A DNA stretch of 64,000 nt from Mycoplasmopsis bovis 8790 (GTDB lineage Bacteria; Bacillota_I; Bacilli_A; Mycoplasmatales; Metamycoplasmataceae). Under the pieces are notes generated by a model that was not told where the DNA came from, ran no database searches, and worked only from the letters and a program-made list of their open reading frames with translations. The stretch covers positions 124,001-188,000 of the forward strand of contig NZ_LAUS01000008.1 in assembly GCF_005061465.1 (NCBI RefSeq), read 5' to 3'. Each line of letters begins with the position of its first letter. Position 1 is the stretch's first letter. Of the stretch, positions 1 to 14,293 are shown piece by piece. The position numbers and the translations under genes are program-made.

Positions 1-3000
1 CTTATTCAAAATTTGTTAATGATCAGAAAACTGAATTAAGCAAGAAAAATGCGCATTTAGGGGTTGATTTTGACTATGAAACTATTTCTGATAAACACGA
101 AACTATTAAGAAAGAATTAGAGAAAATAGATGCAGAAATAGCTAAGTTCGATAGCAAAGTTGAAGCAGTTAAGAAGTTAGTGGCTCCTTATTATGAAAAC
201 AAGGACTTGTTCCCTGAAGATTTTAGCCTGCTATACTCAGAAGTGTTAGATCCAAAAACCAACAAAAAGAACTTTGATGAGTTTTGAGGCTCTAATGCTG
301 ATGTTGTTTTGGAATACTTAACAAAAGCTCTTGGAGATGATAGTGCCGAAGATGAAGAACGAAAAACTATTAATGGTTTCATCAAAAAACATAGCCAAGC
401 TGAATTTGAACAATTAACTAAACTTCTTGCAGAAAGTTCACAATTAATTGAAAAAATTAATTCAGGAAAATCTTCTGATGATGACAAGCTTAAAGAAATA
501 GAACTAAGCAATAAAATTAGAGAACTTAGAGACAAAATTGATGAAAATGACAATCACGTTCAAAATAAGATCGCTAGAGTTATAAATGCTAAAATTGATT
601 TCCAAAAAGCTATAAATTTGGTTAAAGAACTAAAAAAAGATATTGATAACTATAAGAAAAACATTGCAAAAAGATATAACTCAACTTTCTTAATGCAATT
701 GTCTGATTACCAACTAAGATTTTTAAGCTCACAAAATGTGCAAAACAATAGTGAATTAGCAAATGCTTACAAGAAACTTATAAGCTCGTTTAATAACTCA
801 TCAGCAAACTTAAATAAAAAAGTTGATGAATACATTAAATTAGTTGAAGAAGGCAAAAAGCAAATTGCACAAACATTAAGTAATGAAGATTATGCTGGTT
901 GATATTCATTACTAAAATATGGCAATGAAGATGCTATAGAGAAAAAGTTAAGTGAAACGCAAAAAAATATAACTAAGAGACAAATTAAAGAATCTTCATC
1001 TAAGTCTAAATGAGACAAAATAACAAATGAGGCATTAACAAAGGCTCTAGAAAGTCACAAAATTGATGATTCAAAAACCTTAACTGAAGTTTTAAAATCA
1101 TATGCAGACCGTGTGCTTGCGTTAGTTAAGGAATTCTACGAAAAAGCTAGTGATAAATCACAATCAGTATATGATCAACTTAAGAAAAAATATGTTGGTG
1201 ATTTGAAAAAGGTTAAGGATTCTATTAAGAAGCTTAAGTCAGAAAAAGCGTCACTAACAAATAAAACTGACGAAACTGCAAAAATCAACAGATTGGGGCA
1301 AGAGATTGATAAACTTTTTGCTGAATCAGTTGTGCTTGCTGAACAATTAGAGCAACTTAAATTTTTCAAAAACTGGCATAAAACAGCCTTTAAAGAATTA
1401 GATGACATTAAAAATAAGATAGATTCAAAATCTATTCCTGCCTTACACATACTAGTTCCATTTAGCAAATTTGAAGCTGAATTAAGTGTGTTTTTAAATG
1501 ATAAAAACGCTTCTCTTGAAAGCAACTTATTCAAAGAGCTAAATAGACTAAAAAGAGTTTTAGGTGAATTAAATACAGATATAAGAACAAAAATAAGACC
1601 AATGGTAAACAATGAAGCTAAGGCTTATTTTGAAGCTTATGAGACATATTTAAATTACAAAGACGAGCTTGATAAACTAAGAACTGAAAAAGATTTATTG
1701 CAAAATGGAAACCAGTATCTTAAGCGTTTGAAAAATGATAAAGAACACCCTGAATATGCTGATTTTTACAACAATCTTCACAAAAAATTTGAAGAAGATT
1801 CAAATAAAAATGAGTCTACATTATTAAACTCATTGTCACTAAAAGATGACCTTCTATCATTATTTGAAAATAAGGCAAAAAGCGAAAAAGCTAATGTTGC
1901 TTCATTTAAAAAAGATCTTACAAGCTTCACAACAGCACTAGAATCAAGTATTTTGAATGATGCGGTTGTTGCTAAGGCTAATTCTTATCTAAAAGATATT
2001 AAAAAGTCTGATTCAGCTATTGCTAGTGAAATGAAAAAAATTGAAGAATCAGAAAATTCATCACAACTAGGCAAAGAATTAAAATCATTTGAAAATGATA
2101 TTACTAATGCTTACAAAAAAGAAGCCGAAACTTTTATAAGCACTTTCAAACAAAACATAATTGTTGAACAATATAAAGTTCTTTATAGGGAACTTAAAGC
2201 TACCAAAAATGATGAGGAAAGCGAATCTAGAAGCAACAAATCAGTTCCTGAATTTTTAAAGAAATTTGAAAAATCAACTCATGGTTCTGGTAGTACTGTT
2301 AGAGATATTGCAAGAAGACTCAGAAGAGACTTACCTCTTCCTGGCAGTGCTAGAATAAACAATCAAAATTCAGAACTAGACAATTTCCTAAAAGCCTTAT
2401 ATTCTAATGTTAATGGTATTGAAGCATCATCAATAGAGACATTCAAAAAATTTGTTGCTGAATTACAAAAACAAGCCACAGGTTTAGTATCAAAAATACT
2501 TCAAGAAAATCAAAAGCACAAAGAGCAAAAAGATAATTTCTCAAATAATCTTTTGAAACATTTTAATGCTGAGATTGAATCAATTTATAAGCAAATAGAC
2601 AAAGATGACTATGATAACTCAAGCATTGTTTCTGGTCTATCTGCACTTTCAGATATAGTTTCTGAATTTAACAAAAAATTCAATATTGAGAGTTCACAAA
2701 ATAGTGAATTAAGCAACTATGTGCAAGAATTTAACAATTTATCTAAGAGAATAGAAGAAATTGTTAAAGAACTAACCTCATATAAAACATTGATATTGGG
2801 CTTCCTAAATAATGAGGGTTGGGAAACTAAAACTAACAGAGACATTTCAAAATATCAAGTAGCATGAGTAACTACACCTTTTATAGATGTTTTAAAATCA
2901 GATAAAAATAAATTAGCTAAACTAACTGACTATATTAATAAGAGAAATGATCTTGATGAAGAAACTAAAAAGACTTATTTACAGGCTTTAAAAACTGAGA

Positions 3001-6000
3001 ACTTTAAAAAAATTGAGGCTGAATTATCTAAATTTAAAAAGCTTCCACAATTAACTCCTAAAGCAGGCACTGCTCCTATAAATGGTGAGGTTTTATTTAA
3101 CTCATTTGTAGGAAGATTGGCTAAAGTTGAACAAGATATTGATAAAAGTATTGACCAGTTTGGCAAATATTTAAATGGTCTTGGTGAATACTTTGACACA
3201 TTAATTGCTCCTGCTATCAGAGATCATAAATTATATGACGCATATAATCACTCATTAGCACATTCAGCTAAGATTGTTGAAGGTATTAGGAAAAATCAGT
3301 TATTAAGAGAAGCCAGAGAATTAGACAAAAATGTTCAAGCCCAGAAAATAACTAGTCAAGATGATGTTATAGTTGCTAAATCAAAAATTGAGCTAATAGA
3401 TATATTAACTCAGAAGAAAATACTTAAGCCAAATGCTACAGCTGCAGAAATTGATAAATTAATTTTCAAAGCAGACATTTCAGATATTAAGAAAAACGGA
3501 AGCTCATTAGAAGTTACTATTAAGAATGTTGATCCTGAAAATTCTTTTGGTTCTCAAACCAAATTTGGTAGCAAATTTGTTAAATTTTCAGTAGATGCAA
3601 ATGCTGATAAAAATATTCTTAAAAATATAAATGAATTCTTCTCAGTATTAGGTTACAAAAAAATGGTTGCTCCTTCAGTTATAAAAGAGGAAAATGAAGT
3701 TAGCAATCCAGAAACAGGAAAATCAGAAAGATCATATGATGTTTTTGCTGATGCATATGAAGGATTGACTGATGAGTTATTAAAAGAAGTTCCTTATGCT
3801 GGCGAGTGGCTAGAAGGGTTGCACATTAAAAAGTCAATTAACTCTGATGGAGTAATGGAATATTCATTAGAAAACGGCAGATACTTAGGCTTTACTAAAA
3901 ACAGTCGTGTTGGTTTATGAGCTATTTTGAAAATGTCAGATCCTAACTTTAAAGGTATATCAACTGACTTCCTAAAATTTGTTGGAGCCCATGAATATGG
4001 TCACCACATAACCTTAAATGGTGCACATGACTTAAGCAACAAAGGAAGTGACCCAATATTTGTTAGTGCACTTACACCAAATGCAACACCAAATATTAAT
4101 AACTACTACAGCAAAGATGCTGTTGAGTTGTATCTAAAAGCTCGTACACACGTGGAATTGGGTACAAAACGTCTTTTAGATGAATTTGGAGTACTTAAAG
4201 ACTATGGTGAATATGCTGAATTCCGTTTTGCTAAAAAGGGCAAAGATGGCAAAATAACATTTGATGATAAGCCTGAAGATACTATAAAATCAATGGAAAA
4301 AGAATCAGACATCTGAGGTGTTGGTTTAGAAGACAGAGATTTATGAAAAGCACTGTCAAACAAGAACAGACGTTTCTTACAAGACTTTGCTGGAATGCTT
4401 GAAGCAGTTAAGAGCAGAAGAGAACAAAACGGTCTAAAGGGCACTGATGAAAAGTGACTAAGCCCATTTGATATGTGAGTTATTAATGCTATTGACTACT
4501 ACTCTGGTACACTTAACCCAACAGTTAACAGCGCATTAAGCAATGCTGCAAAAGTTAAATATATGGTTAAGAATGATAATGGTGAATATGAGTTCAAAGA
4601 GGCTAGTCTTTCAATGTTAAAAGGCATAATTAAAGATGGTCAAGGCAAATTAATTGAGTTTGAAGAAGTAAATAAAAATGGCTCAAAAGTAATTGAACCT
4701 AAGGTTGTTGAGGGTGTAAAAGATGCTGAAGGCAACTATGTAATAATACATAAAGTATTAATGCACAATGCTGATGGTTCTCCTGTACTTAGCGTTCCAT
4801 TAAATGTTAATTTAACTGACACTAAAAGTCCATACTATGGCAAAAACGCAGTTAAGTTTGTTAATGACAAAATAAACACAATTGTTAAAACAATTAAATC
4901 ACTAATTGTTGACAGATTCAACATTAATGGATGAAACACTTCAGACACAAGATTGTCACTCGATCCTAAAATTTTAGTTGACTATCCAGAGACTAGAAAT
5001 ATATTTGGCGCAGGCTTGCCAAGCACTGTAACAAAAATGTTCACTAACATATACAAAAATTACCTCGCTAACAGAGATCCTGACCAAGGAACCTATAAAA
5101 AAAGCAAAGAAGGTCAAACACCATTTATTAAATACTACAATAAAGATGGTTCAGAAAACACATCATCAAACTTCCCTAAAGCAGTTCCAAGTAATCTAAT
5201 TTATGGAAATCCAAAAGATTATGTAAACAGTAGTAACAGTGGCGCTCCACATGTGGCCAACGGAACATCATCTGATGTTAAACTAGGACATGTTTTAAGT
5301 GCTTTATTTAACTCAGGAAACTCACTTAACAACAATATAAATGGTGGTGCTGGTCAAATATTATGAATTGACAAAGATACAATGTATATGCCTAATGTTA
5401 AGTTAGAAACTGCGTTTACAGATCCTTTCTTTGCTCAAACATTACCTAGTGATTATCTTCAAGTATTTAACTCTAAGAAAATTATTAAATGATTATCTAA
5501 ATACACCCCAACATTTATAACATCTAGCTCGAACCCGAACGGAATTTGAAATATGTTGAACAGCTCAGGTCAAGTTATTTCGTTCCCAGATACTTCAAAA
5601 GCTGACTTTACACAAGTATCCAAACTAAAAATGAATTACACCGAGGGCTTAAAACGTTTAGATCACAATGTTTTAACTGGTTTGTTTAATTCATTTGCTT
5701 CTACAATTATGAAAGATGGCTCAATTGAGTTTGATGACTACAAAAAATGATTAGAGTTTGTTAATGTTGATTTAACAAAAGCTAAGTATGATAAAAATAG
5801 TGACTCTGTTAACTGAACAGTTGATTATGTTAAATCAAAAATAGATATAGAAAAATTCAAGAATGCCTATAAAACAGAGATAATTGACAAATTATCAGCA
5901 ATGACTGAAATGTCTGAAGAAGAAAAAAATGTCTTCAGAGAATTCTATAAAAAAGCTTCTGCTGATTCATCTAACCAAATGTGAGCTAATGACATTATGA

Positions 6001-7592
6001 GAAGATTTAGCTCATCGCTATTTGCAATGTTTAACTCTGCCTTAACATTTGACAAATTTAAAAACGGTAGCAAAGATGCAATGTGGATTTTTGACCAAAA
6101 ACACGGTTATGGTGAGTTTAAAAAACAAGAGTTTAAGATTAATGGCGCTGATAGAAGGAAATGAGAAATTGGTGCTGATGATACAATTAAGACATATGAA
6201 AAACTTGCTAAAGAATTTAGTGTAGATCTAAAAACAATAACTTTAGTTGACTCACTTGTCTTTGACGGCAAGATTCAGCTATACACTGACCAAACTATTG
6301 TGCATGTAGCATTGCAACAATTCGAATTAGTTAATATATTCACATCATTAGCTAATGCTGCATTCCATACTGGCCCATCTGATGATGTAAAGAATTACTT
6401 TATTAATAAAACTGAACGTAAGTTCAACGAATTGTTCTCTGACTATACATATAACTTTGCTGAAGTTATAAACCGTGATAACTTGCAAATTACATACTCT
6501 CCGTCAAATCATGATTTTGGAAATATGCCTTCATTCTTGTCTAATATAAGTGAATCAAACACTGGTTTAGAATACGTTGTTGATGGTACTACTACTGCTA
6601 AGTGAAAAACTAAAGCACTTAAATTAAATGATAGAGGCGGACGTAATGGTATTACAAATGCTATCTTAGATTATGAGAGATTAGCTGATAATGAAGAAAA
6701 ATATAAAGCTGATGCACTAAATCTAAGATACAAAAAAGCTGTTTTATCAGAAGATAAAAACCTAAGCGATGATTCAAACTACAACAATAGTTACTTCGGT
6801 GAGTTCCAATCGATAAACAATGGTTGATTTAAGGATAGATGATACCGTGACTTCTTAGACTTCAAACTTTATGATGATAAAGGTAAAGAAATAGTTGATG
6901 ACACAATCAGAATTAAAGACTTAGAAGGCAAAGTAGTAAATACTAGAGCTAGAGCATACTGACAATACTATATCCAATCACAAGGTGTTGGTAAAAGAAA
7001 TATCTCTGGTATATGAAGAGACGGAAGCAAGGATGCTGTAGCAATGTTTGGTTACTTATCTAGCGATATTGCCGACAAAGCAAACTATATTGCTTTTAAA
7101 GACAAAAAAACTGGAGAAGTTAAAACCTTAAAGATAACTAAAGATAACACAAGCAATATGTTTTACTACAAAACTCAAAACATTGAGAATGAGAAAAAAC
7201 ATGATGAAGCTAAAAGTGATGAAGAAAGAAGCAAAATCCGTCACACATTAGCTGATGAGCAATATGACTACAGCGATTCAAATGGAAAGCATAAAGGTAA
7301 AGGTTTTGTTTCATGAGTAAGTGACTATGGAATAATGTCAAAATATAGAAATGCAATTCTGCTTCCAGGACATACATATTCAGTTTACTTTTCTAGTGAT
7401 GAACAAGGAACTAAAGATATTCTTAATGCTGACCTAGGTCAATGAGAATCAATAGCTGAAAACGGCAAGACATTCTCACAAGCTTCGATAAGAATGGCAA
7501 AAAGCGAAAAACCTTATAAAATAGATGAAAATGGCAATCAAGTTTATGAACATATTCTATATGTTTATGACCAATTTAATGGAGTTAAATAG
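1..7592 (+). CDS. Giant protein with HEYGHH zinc-metalloprotease motif (5' end outside window)
   Basis: The frame is open from base 3 to the TAG at 7590-7592 with TGA read as Trp, giving 2529 visible residues; the start and any signal peptide lie upstream. About the first 1000 visible residues are Lys/Glu-rich, with long heptad-like helical stretches (coiled coil). At 3990-4007 the frame encodes HEYGHH, the HExxH signature of zinc metallopeptidases, followed by a TLNGAHD segment whose spacing does not fit the metzincin HExxHxxGxxH pattern. The C-terminal third is Asn/Asp/Tyr-rich, like mycoplasma surface proteins. It ends 13 bases before the oppA ATG, so it probably shares the opp transcript and could supply peptides to that importer (inference). 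It may belong to a mycoplasma family annotated as PDxFFG protein, but that motif is not visible here. The protease call rests on the motif alone. Confidence 0.75.
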
Positions 7593-7605
7593 TTAAGGAG
7601 ATATT

Positions 7606-10557
7606 ATGAAAAGAATTAAAAAACTTTTATTAGGGGCGATTGCATTCAATTCTGCCTTAGTGCCATTAGTGGCTGCTAAATGTGGCAAATTTGAAAGAAA
7701 TTACGACCTTGGATTAGTTTCTGAACCTATTAACTCTCTTAACTACATTAAATTTTCATCTGTTTATAAAGTGTTGCCATCATTAGTTGAAGCTCCGATT
7801 AAGTCTGCTCCTGATGAAGCACTTAAAAGAATTTTAAGTTTGCCAGAATTACCTATTGGTGCTTATAATAATGAACAAAGACTAACGCCTGAAGAAATTA
7901 AAGAAGGCAAAACACAAATTGATAAATACTTTGAAAAGGTTACCCCTGCGGCTACACCTAGCTCAAGATTTTATCCATTAGATCAACTAGGCTCAACAAC
8001 TGGTTCACTTAGCTCAGATAGAGATGAATATCAACCAGTTAGCATCCTTCAGTCTGGCGGAAATGCAATTCAGTCAATGAATATTCTTCTTAATGAAGGA
8101 AAAAGTCGTTGAAGTAATGGCGACGAGGTAGTTGCTGATGACTATATCGATGCTATTCACTACATTTTAGATTTATCAACCGGTAGTCAAAGACTTACAA
8201 CTATTTTGCAAAGAAAATTTGCCTATGCTCAAGCTGTTGTTGACATCCAACAAGAGTACATAAAGGAATTTGGCATAACCTATCAAAACCCTTTCCAATA
8301 TCCTTTGTTTAAGAAAATAGATAACAAAGTTATGTACGATGTTTTTGATCTATCATATAAGGAACTTTATCCATCACAACTAGAGCAAATTCTTAAAGAT
8401 GGTAAATTTAAAGGAAAGAACTTAAGTCAAAATGAAATTAATGAAATCAAAACCAAAGAACGCAGAATTCTAGATAAACTAAAAGATGCTGTTAAAAAAT
8501 TAGGCTTATATTCAGGAAGACTTTACTGAAATTATTCAAATAGAGAAATTCTTTCTAGCATTCCTTACTCTCCAGATTTTGATCCAACCAAAGACGAAAC
8601 AATAATAATGCTTCCTAATTATGATTATTTACATGGTAAACATAGTGAAGAAGAGTTAAAACAAATTCCACAGCGTAAAACTGTTAAGATTAAAAAATAT
8701 TTGTTTAGCGACCCTAGACAAAAGTTCTCTGACCTATTTAAAGAATTAATGAAAAAGTCAAGAGCATTAAAAGCTAAGCTTTCAACTTCATATAGTGATA
8801 GTAATGTTGATTCGTATAATCAGGCTGTAAATAAGCTTTATAAGGAAAATACATTAGTTAATGATTTTGTTGATTCATTTAAACCAAAGAACTATAGATG
8901 GCACAGGGAACTTGCTTTGGATGAATACTCACTAAGAATAGAGTACTCAGCTAGTGAACCATCATCATTATCAAATGTTGTGCAAGATATGCAGTCAAAC
9001 TTATTCCCTATTAACCGCAAGTTTGTTGAAACCAACGGAGGAATTAATGAATTTGGCCTAAGACATGATAAGTTTTTAACTGCTGGCGCCTTCTTGCTTA
9101 GTGAAGTTGTATTAGGACCTCAAGGTTATTTATTGCTTTCTAAAAACCCAAAATATTATTCTTCAGACAAAACATCTAGTGAAAGAATCAAAATATTCTT
9201 TAGCTCTGATCCAAATATAAATGCTGCTTTATATGATGATAAATACATAGCAGCTACTAGAATTCCAGCTATTCAACAATTAGCATACTGAACTGATAAA
9301 GATTATAGAAAGTATATGAAGAAGTCATCAGGGTTTGGAACGATTGCTTTAGCATTTAACCTTGATGATGAAAGATTTAGAAAACTTCCTAATAATTCTG
9401 ATTCAAAATACTTGTATGATGAAGACTTAAGAAATGCTATTTATTATGCTATAAATAGGGATGAAATGCTTAACATTGTAGGCTGAAACTCATCATACCC
9501 AGTTATTACCTGAACAGCATTTGGTCAAGGTTCGTCATCATTTGGTGATGCCATCGAAGTAGGTTTTGACCACTTAGAAACGTATACTAAATATGACACT
9601 GAATTTACAACACCTATTCCTGTTCAAAACTACAGCCACTTAAACCACTTGTCAAAATCTTATAAATTTGAGCATGTTGACAGAACAGACAAAGGTTTTC
9701 AATTAAAAATAGCAAACCAATATATGGATGCGTTTAAGAAAAAACATCCAAGCTTGAAGAAAATAACACTTAAATATATTTCAAACTCAACTGATGAGCA
9801 TCAAAATGCTGGTATTGCACTGCAAGACTTTATGACTAAAGCATTTGGTGACTTCTTAGATATTGAAATAAAAAGCTTGCCAGAGAATGTTTATGAAGAC
9901 TTTAGAACAAAAGGCGAATTTGACTTATTGTACAGAAACTTTGATGCCTTTGGCTCTGATGCTTATAGCTATGTAAAAGTGTTCTTTAGAACTGATGGAA
10001 TTGACAGTGAAAATGCTAAACAAACTGGATTTAGAAACAACCCTTCAGGTTCATGAACATATGAAAAATACTTTAAAGAATTAGGCTATAAATTAGACGA
10101 AAACGGAAAAGTAACTATTTCTGATGAACACAAAAAGGAAGTTGAAAAAATTAAATTTAGGCTAGGTTTAGCTAACTCAGCTGAAAAAGTTTGAAACAAA
10201 ATCGTTGAGCTTTCTTTAAGAAAAGAGACCTATAAAGACGAACAAGGAAAAATTCAACATGAATCCTTAAGTCAATTTAATGACAGGGTTACATCATTTT
10301 TTACAAATCAGTTCACTGATGAAGAGATTAAACAAGGATGAACTGAACAAAGCGCTTTTGCCATAATAGCTGGTTTAGAAAAAATAGTGCGTGAAGCAGC
10401 ACCTGTTGTGCCTTTAATGGAAGTTGACACATATTGAGAAATTTCTAGAGTTGGAGGCACTGAAAACTTATTTACTTACTCGTTGCAATTTGCATATGAC
10501 ACAGCCTTTCCACCTAAGAAAAACTTGCCAACTGATGTAAGAGAAGAGGAGTTATAG
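7606..10557 (+). CDS. oppA: Oligopeptide ABC transporter substrate-binding lipoprotein OppA
   Basis: 983 residues with several in-frame TGA Trp codons. The N-terminus is a lipoprotein signal: MKRIKK, a hydrophobic core, then LVAAKC with the lipidated Cys at 26. A segment near residues 608-622 (RNAIYYAINRDEM) matches the conserved arginine/AI-R region of family 5 peptide-binding proteins. OppA is expected to sit on the outer face of the membrane and deliver peptides to OppBC. It is much longer than the roughly 540 residues of typical bacterial OppA, as is usual in mycoplasmas. The start follows an AAGGAG ribosome site eight bases upstream. It is the first opp gene, directly after the giant HEYGHH protein and 8 bases before oppB. 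Confidence 0.88.
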
Positions 10558-10565
10558 GAGCATTT

Positions 10566-11651
10566 ATGGAAAATCAGAAACAGAAAAATCAAAGTTCCTA
10601 TTTTGTCGATAGTATTTCAGAAATATCGGGAAAATTAGTTGAACAAAAGCAATTAGTTGATTTTGACAACCGTTTTAAACGAAAACTGAAATGGCATCAA
10701 AAATTATTTAACATTAAATCTCCTTGAATAGCAAGTATGCTTAAAGCATTTGCTGTTATTCTAGAGTTCTTTGTTATTGCTTTCATTGTTATTACTATAA
10801 CCTTCTTCTTAATTAACTCTGTTCCAGGCGGAACAGGCTTAACTGCTGGACTTGATGAAGCTGCTAAACGTGCTGTAGAAGAAAAATATGGACTTAATCA
10901 GCCACTTATTATTAGATATGGCATATATTTAAAAAATATAATTCACCTAGATTTTGGAATTTCTTTATCTGTTTTCCCTGGTGAAAAAATTAATGACTTT
11001 GTATGAGTACGTTTTTATAAAAGTTTTCTAATTGGTATTTTTTCAGTTATGCTAACTTTAATTATGGGAATACCTTTAGGAGTTTATGTGGGTATGAACC
11101 CTGATAAGCTTCCTGACCATATTGCTACTTTAGTTGTGTCAATCTTCTCATCTATTCCATCATTAGTATTTGCCCTATGGCTCTTATTAATAGGTAGAAA
11201 ACTAAATATTCCATATATTTTTAATGAAAAAGATATTTCAACATATGTGCTTCCTGGACTAGCTCTCTCACTTGGTTCAATTATTGTGTATATAAAATAT
11301 ATAAGAACTGAGCTTAACAGAGAGCTTAACTCACAACACTGCAAGTTCTGTTATTTAAAAGGTATAACAAAACGTCGTTTTGTTTGAACACATGCACTTA
11401 AACCTGCTCTATTCCCAATAGCAACATTTTTCCCAGTTGTAATATTTGGAAGCTTTATCGGCAGTGTTTTCATTGAACAAATATTCTTTATAACTGGTTC
11501 GGGTGGACTACTTCTTAATGCAATAACTTCAAAGGACTTTAACATAATCTTATTTATGGTAACTCTATTCTCTTTACTAACAATTCTTTCATATACATGT
11601 CGTGATGCGCTTTATAAAATAATTGACCCACGGGTAAGAAGAAGGGGTTAA
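10566..11651 (+). CDS. oppB: Oligopeptide ABC transporter permease OppB
   Basis: 361 residues. A hydrophilic N-terminal segment of about 55 residues precedes the first membrane helix. NSVPGG near residue 84 and the following LNQPL/YGIYLKN region match the start of the first periplasmic loop in OppB/DppB. The cytoplasmic EAA loop is visible around residues 246-285 (RTELNREL, KGITKRRFVWTHALKPALFP), where the ATPases dock. About six membrane helices are present. It forms the pore with OppC. The start follows a TAGGAG sequence, and the TAA overlaps the oppC region with a one-base gap. Confidence 0.93.
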
Positions 11652-11652
11652 T

Positions 11653-12666
11653 ATGGTTAAGTTATCTGAATGATTAAAAAATTGAAATAGAAAGAGAAAG
11701 AGAAGAGAAGAAAGCCCAAATAATGCTCTTGGTGCAGAGTTAGCGCCAAATAAGTTTTTAAGGCCGCTTGCTTACAAAGAGTGACAAATTGTTGGTAATT
11801 TATTTGAATTTAATGAGACTAGCAAAATGCATAAGCAACAAAACTCATTTGTTGAGTTCTTCTATCGTTTTAGTCGCTCATTTGCAGGTGTTTTTGGTTT
11901 TGTAACCCTTGTTCTTCTTATGTTATTAGCGCTAATAATTCCATTAGTTACTAAACACGATCCATTGCAATTATCTGTTGAAAATAAATACGAAACCTTC
12001 TTTACTGATGGTCACATTTTAGGTACAGATTCAGTGGGTAGAGATTTATGAGCTAGATTATGATATGGACTCAGGTACTCACTTGCCTTATCATTTATAG
12101 CTACATTTATCCAGGTGATAGTTGGCTTAATTATCGGAATTATGATGGGTCACTTTAGAATTTTTGACAAAATAATGACCTTTATTATCAAGATTATTTC
12201 TAATGTTCCATCAATAATTATTCTTATAACAATAACTATTATTATTAAGCCAACTTTCTGAGTTATGATCTTTGCCTTGTCATTCACATCATGAGCTGGA
12301 ATTGCTAACCAAATGCGTTCTCAAGTGTTGCGTGCTAAATCATTTGAATGAGTTAGTGCATCAAAAATTTTAGGTACACCAACATATAAAGTGTTGATGA
12401 ACTACTTGCCAATTTTAATTCCATTATTAATTACAGAAATAGTTTTTCATATCCCAGGAATTATTCTTTCTGAAACATCATTAGCTTTCATAGGTTTATC
12501 TATTCCAAATGTGGCTACCTTAGGTAATCTAATTAGCGAAGGCTCTAAGAACTTTACAGTTTTCCCACGTTATGTTTTAGTTCCTTCATTTATGCTTATT
12601 TTAGTAACTGCATCAATTCAATTAATGTCTGGCGCAGTACAAGATAGTTTGTTAAGACAAAGATAG
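11653..12666 (+). CDS. oppC: Oligopeptide ABC transporter permease OppC
   Basis: 337 residues. A charged N-terminal extension of about 70 residues precedes the first membrane helix. ILGTDSVGRDLWARLWYG is the hallmark segment of OppC/DppC just before the second helix, and an EAA loop (RAKSFEWVSASKILGTP) precedes the fifth. Several Trp codons are TGA, so the gene looks broken under the standard code. It pairs with OppB to form the peptide channel. The start is one base after the oppB stop, indicating coupled translation. Confidence 0.93.
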
Positions 12667-12673
12667 GATAAAT

Positions 12674-14293
12674 ATGAATCACGAAGAAACACAAATTAAG
12701 CATAAAAACCTACAAGGTTACAACAAAAAGTTTCCAAAACCACTAATCTATGAAAACTATCCAGCGCCTTTAGATATGATGGAAATTAAAGCTGAAAAAG
12801 ACAAAGGTTTTTGAAGAGCTTTTATTGATTATTGAAAGAATTTAGGCAGGCAGATCAAAGGAATATTTAAAAAAGACAAAACCGAAATCGACTTATTTAC
12901 AGGCACAAAGGTTGAAGATGTTTTTGGCGAACCAACTAATGTTGCTGCTGAGATTGAAGATATATATCTCACATTCAAAAACCCAGCTAACCCTAAGGAA
13001 AAAAACTTAGTTCTTAGAGGGCCTAGTTTAAAAATATATGAAGGTAAAATTCACGCCTTAATTGGTGAATCTGGTTCAGGTAAGTCTGTAATTACTTCCT
13101 TACTTTATGGATTAACAGGCTCAAATGCAATAATTGAAGGCGGCAAAATCAGATTATATGGATTGGAAGTTCAAAACTTTACAACATATAATTGAGAGAA
13201 ATCAAAACTTAGGGGAAGAATAATTTCTGCTGTTTTTCAAAACCCTATGTCAATTTTGGATCCAACTATGAAAGTTGGTAACCAAATAATGGAAGGTATG
13301 CTAGTTAATAAATTAGTAAAGAGCAAAAAAGAAGCCTATAAAGAGTCGTTAAAATACTTAAAACTAACTAAGATAAACAACCCAGAAGATATTATGAAAA
13401 AATATCCTCATGAACTTTCTGGGGGTATGATTCAAAGAGTTGCTATCGCTGCTATTGTTTCTTTAAAACCTAAAATTTTAGTTATGGATGAACCTACTAC
13501 AGCTTTAGACCCAACTGTTCAAGCTCTTGTATTAGATATCATAAGAGAATTGCAAGAAACATTCAACATTGCAATAGCATTTATTACTCACGACCTTGGT
13601 GTTGTTGCTTCTATTTCTGACTTTATAAACATTATGTATGCAGGACAGATAGTTGAATCTGGAACTAAAGAAGAAATTCTTTATAATGCTCAACATCCTT
13701 ATACATGGGGTTTAATTACTTCAATGCCTGATTATAATAAAGGGGAAAGACTTCAAGTAATAAGAGGTGCTGTACCTTCAAATTTAAATAACATTGAAGG
13801 TGATGCTTTCGCAGTACGTAATGATTATGCTTTGAATGTAGACTTTATAGATGAACCTCCAATGTATCAAATTTCTCCTACTCATTTTGTCAAGAGTAAT
13901 TTATTGAATGAAAAGGCTCCAGAATATGAACCACCAAGAGTTATAAAAAATCTTTGAGCTAAATATCATTCAACATTAAAATCAATTTATGGTGATAATT
14001 ATTTTGTAGATGAAACAATTTATAATCACTACAAAAATAAAGCTGATGAGCATAACAAAGTAGCTTCTGAATTAAACAATGAGAGAAAGCAAATTCTAGA
14101 ACAAAGAAGCTCATCAAACAGTGAAAATATAAATGACGATAAACTAAAACAGGACGATGGCAATAAGACAAATTCATCTGAATCAAAACACACTAAATTA
14201 GACCAAGATGGCTATAAAATAGCTAAAAAATCTAAATTATCTGGCTTCTTTGATAAGTACTATGAAAGCTCAAGTGGAGGGGCAAATGAGTAA
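12674..14293 (+). CDS. oppD: Oligopeptide ABC transporter ATPase OppD
   Basis: 539 residues. An N-terminal extension of about 90 residues comes before the nucleotide-binding domain. Walker A GESGSGKS starts at residue 131; the signature is HELSGGMIQR, Walker B ILVMDEPTTALD, and the H-loop ITHDLG. After the domain comes an oligopeptide-transporter-type C-terminal motif (HPYTWGL and following), then a Lys/Glu/Ser-rich tail of roughly 110 residues beyond the usual end. It powers import through OppBC together with OppF. The last 8 bases overlap oppF. Typical OppD proteins have about 330 residues, so both ends are lineage-specific extensions. Confidence 0.93.

Noticed and set aside
1175-1612. 145-codon ORF on the minus strand inside the giant protein gene
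   Set aside because: Leu/Ser-rich shadow typical of antisense frames in an AT-rich coding region; no ribosome site, and the plus-strand frame is continuous.
3-7592. A string of broken pseudogenes
   Set aside because: All breaks are TGA codons in one frame; with TGA as Trp the gene is intact. The same applies to the giant permease, the opp genes and the sirtuin.
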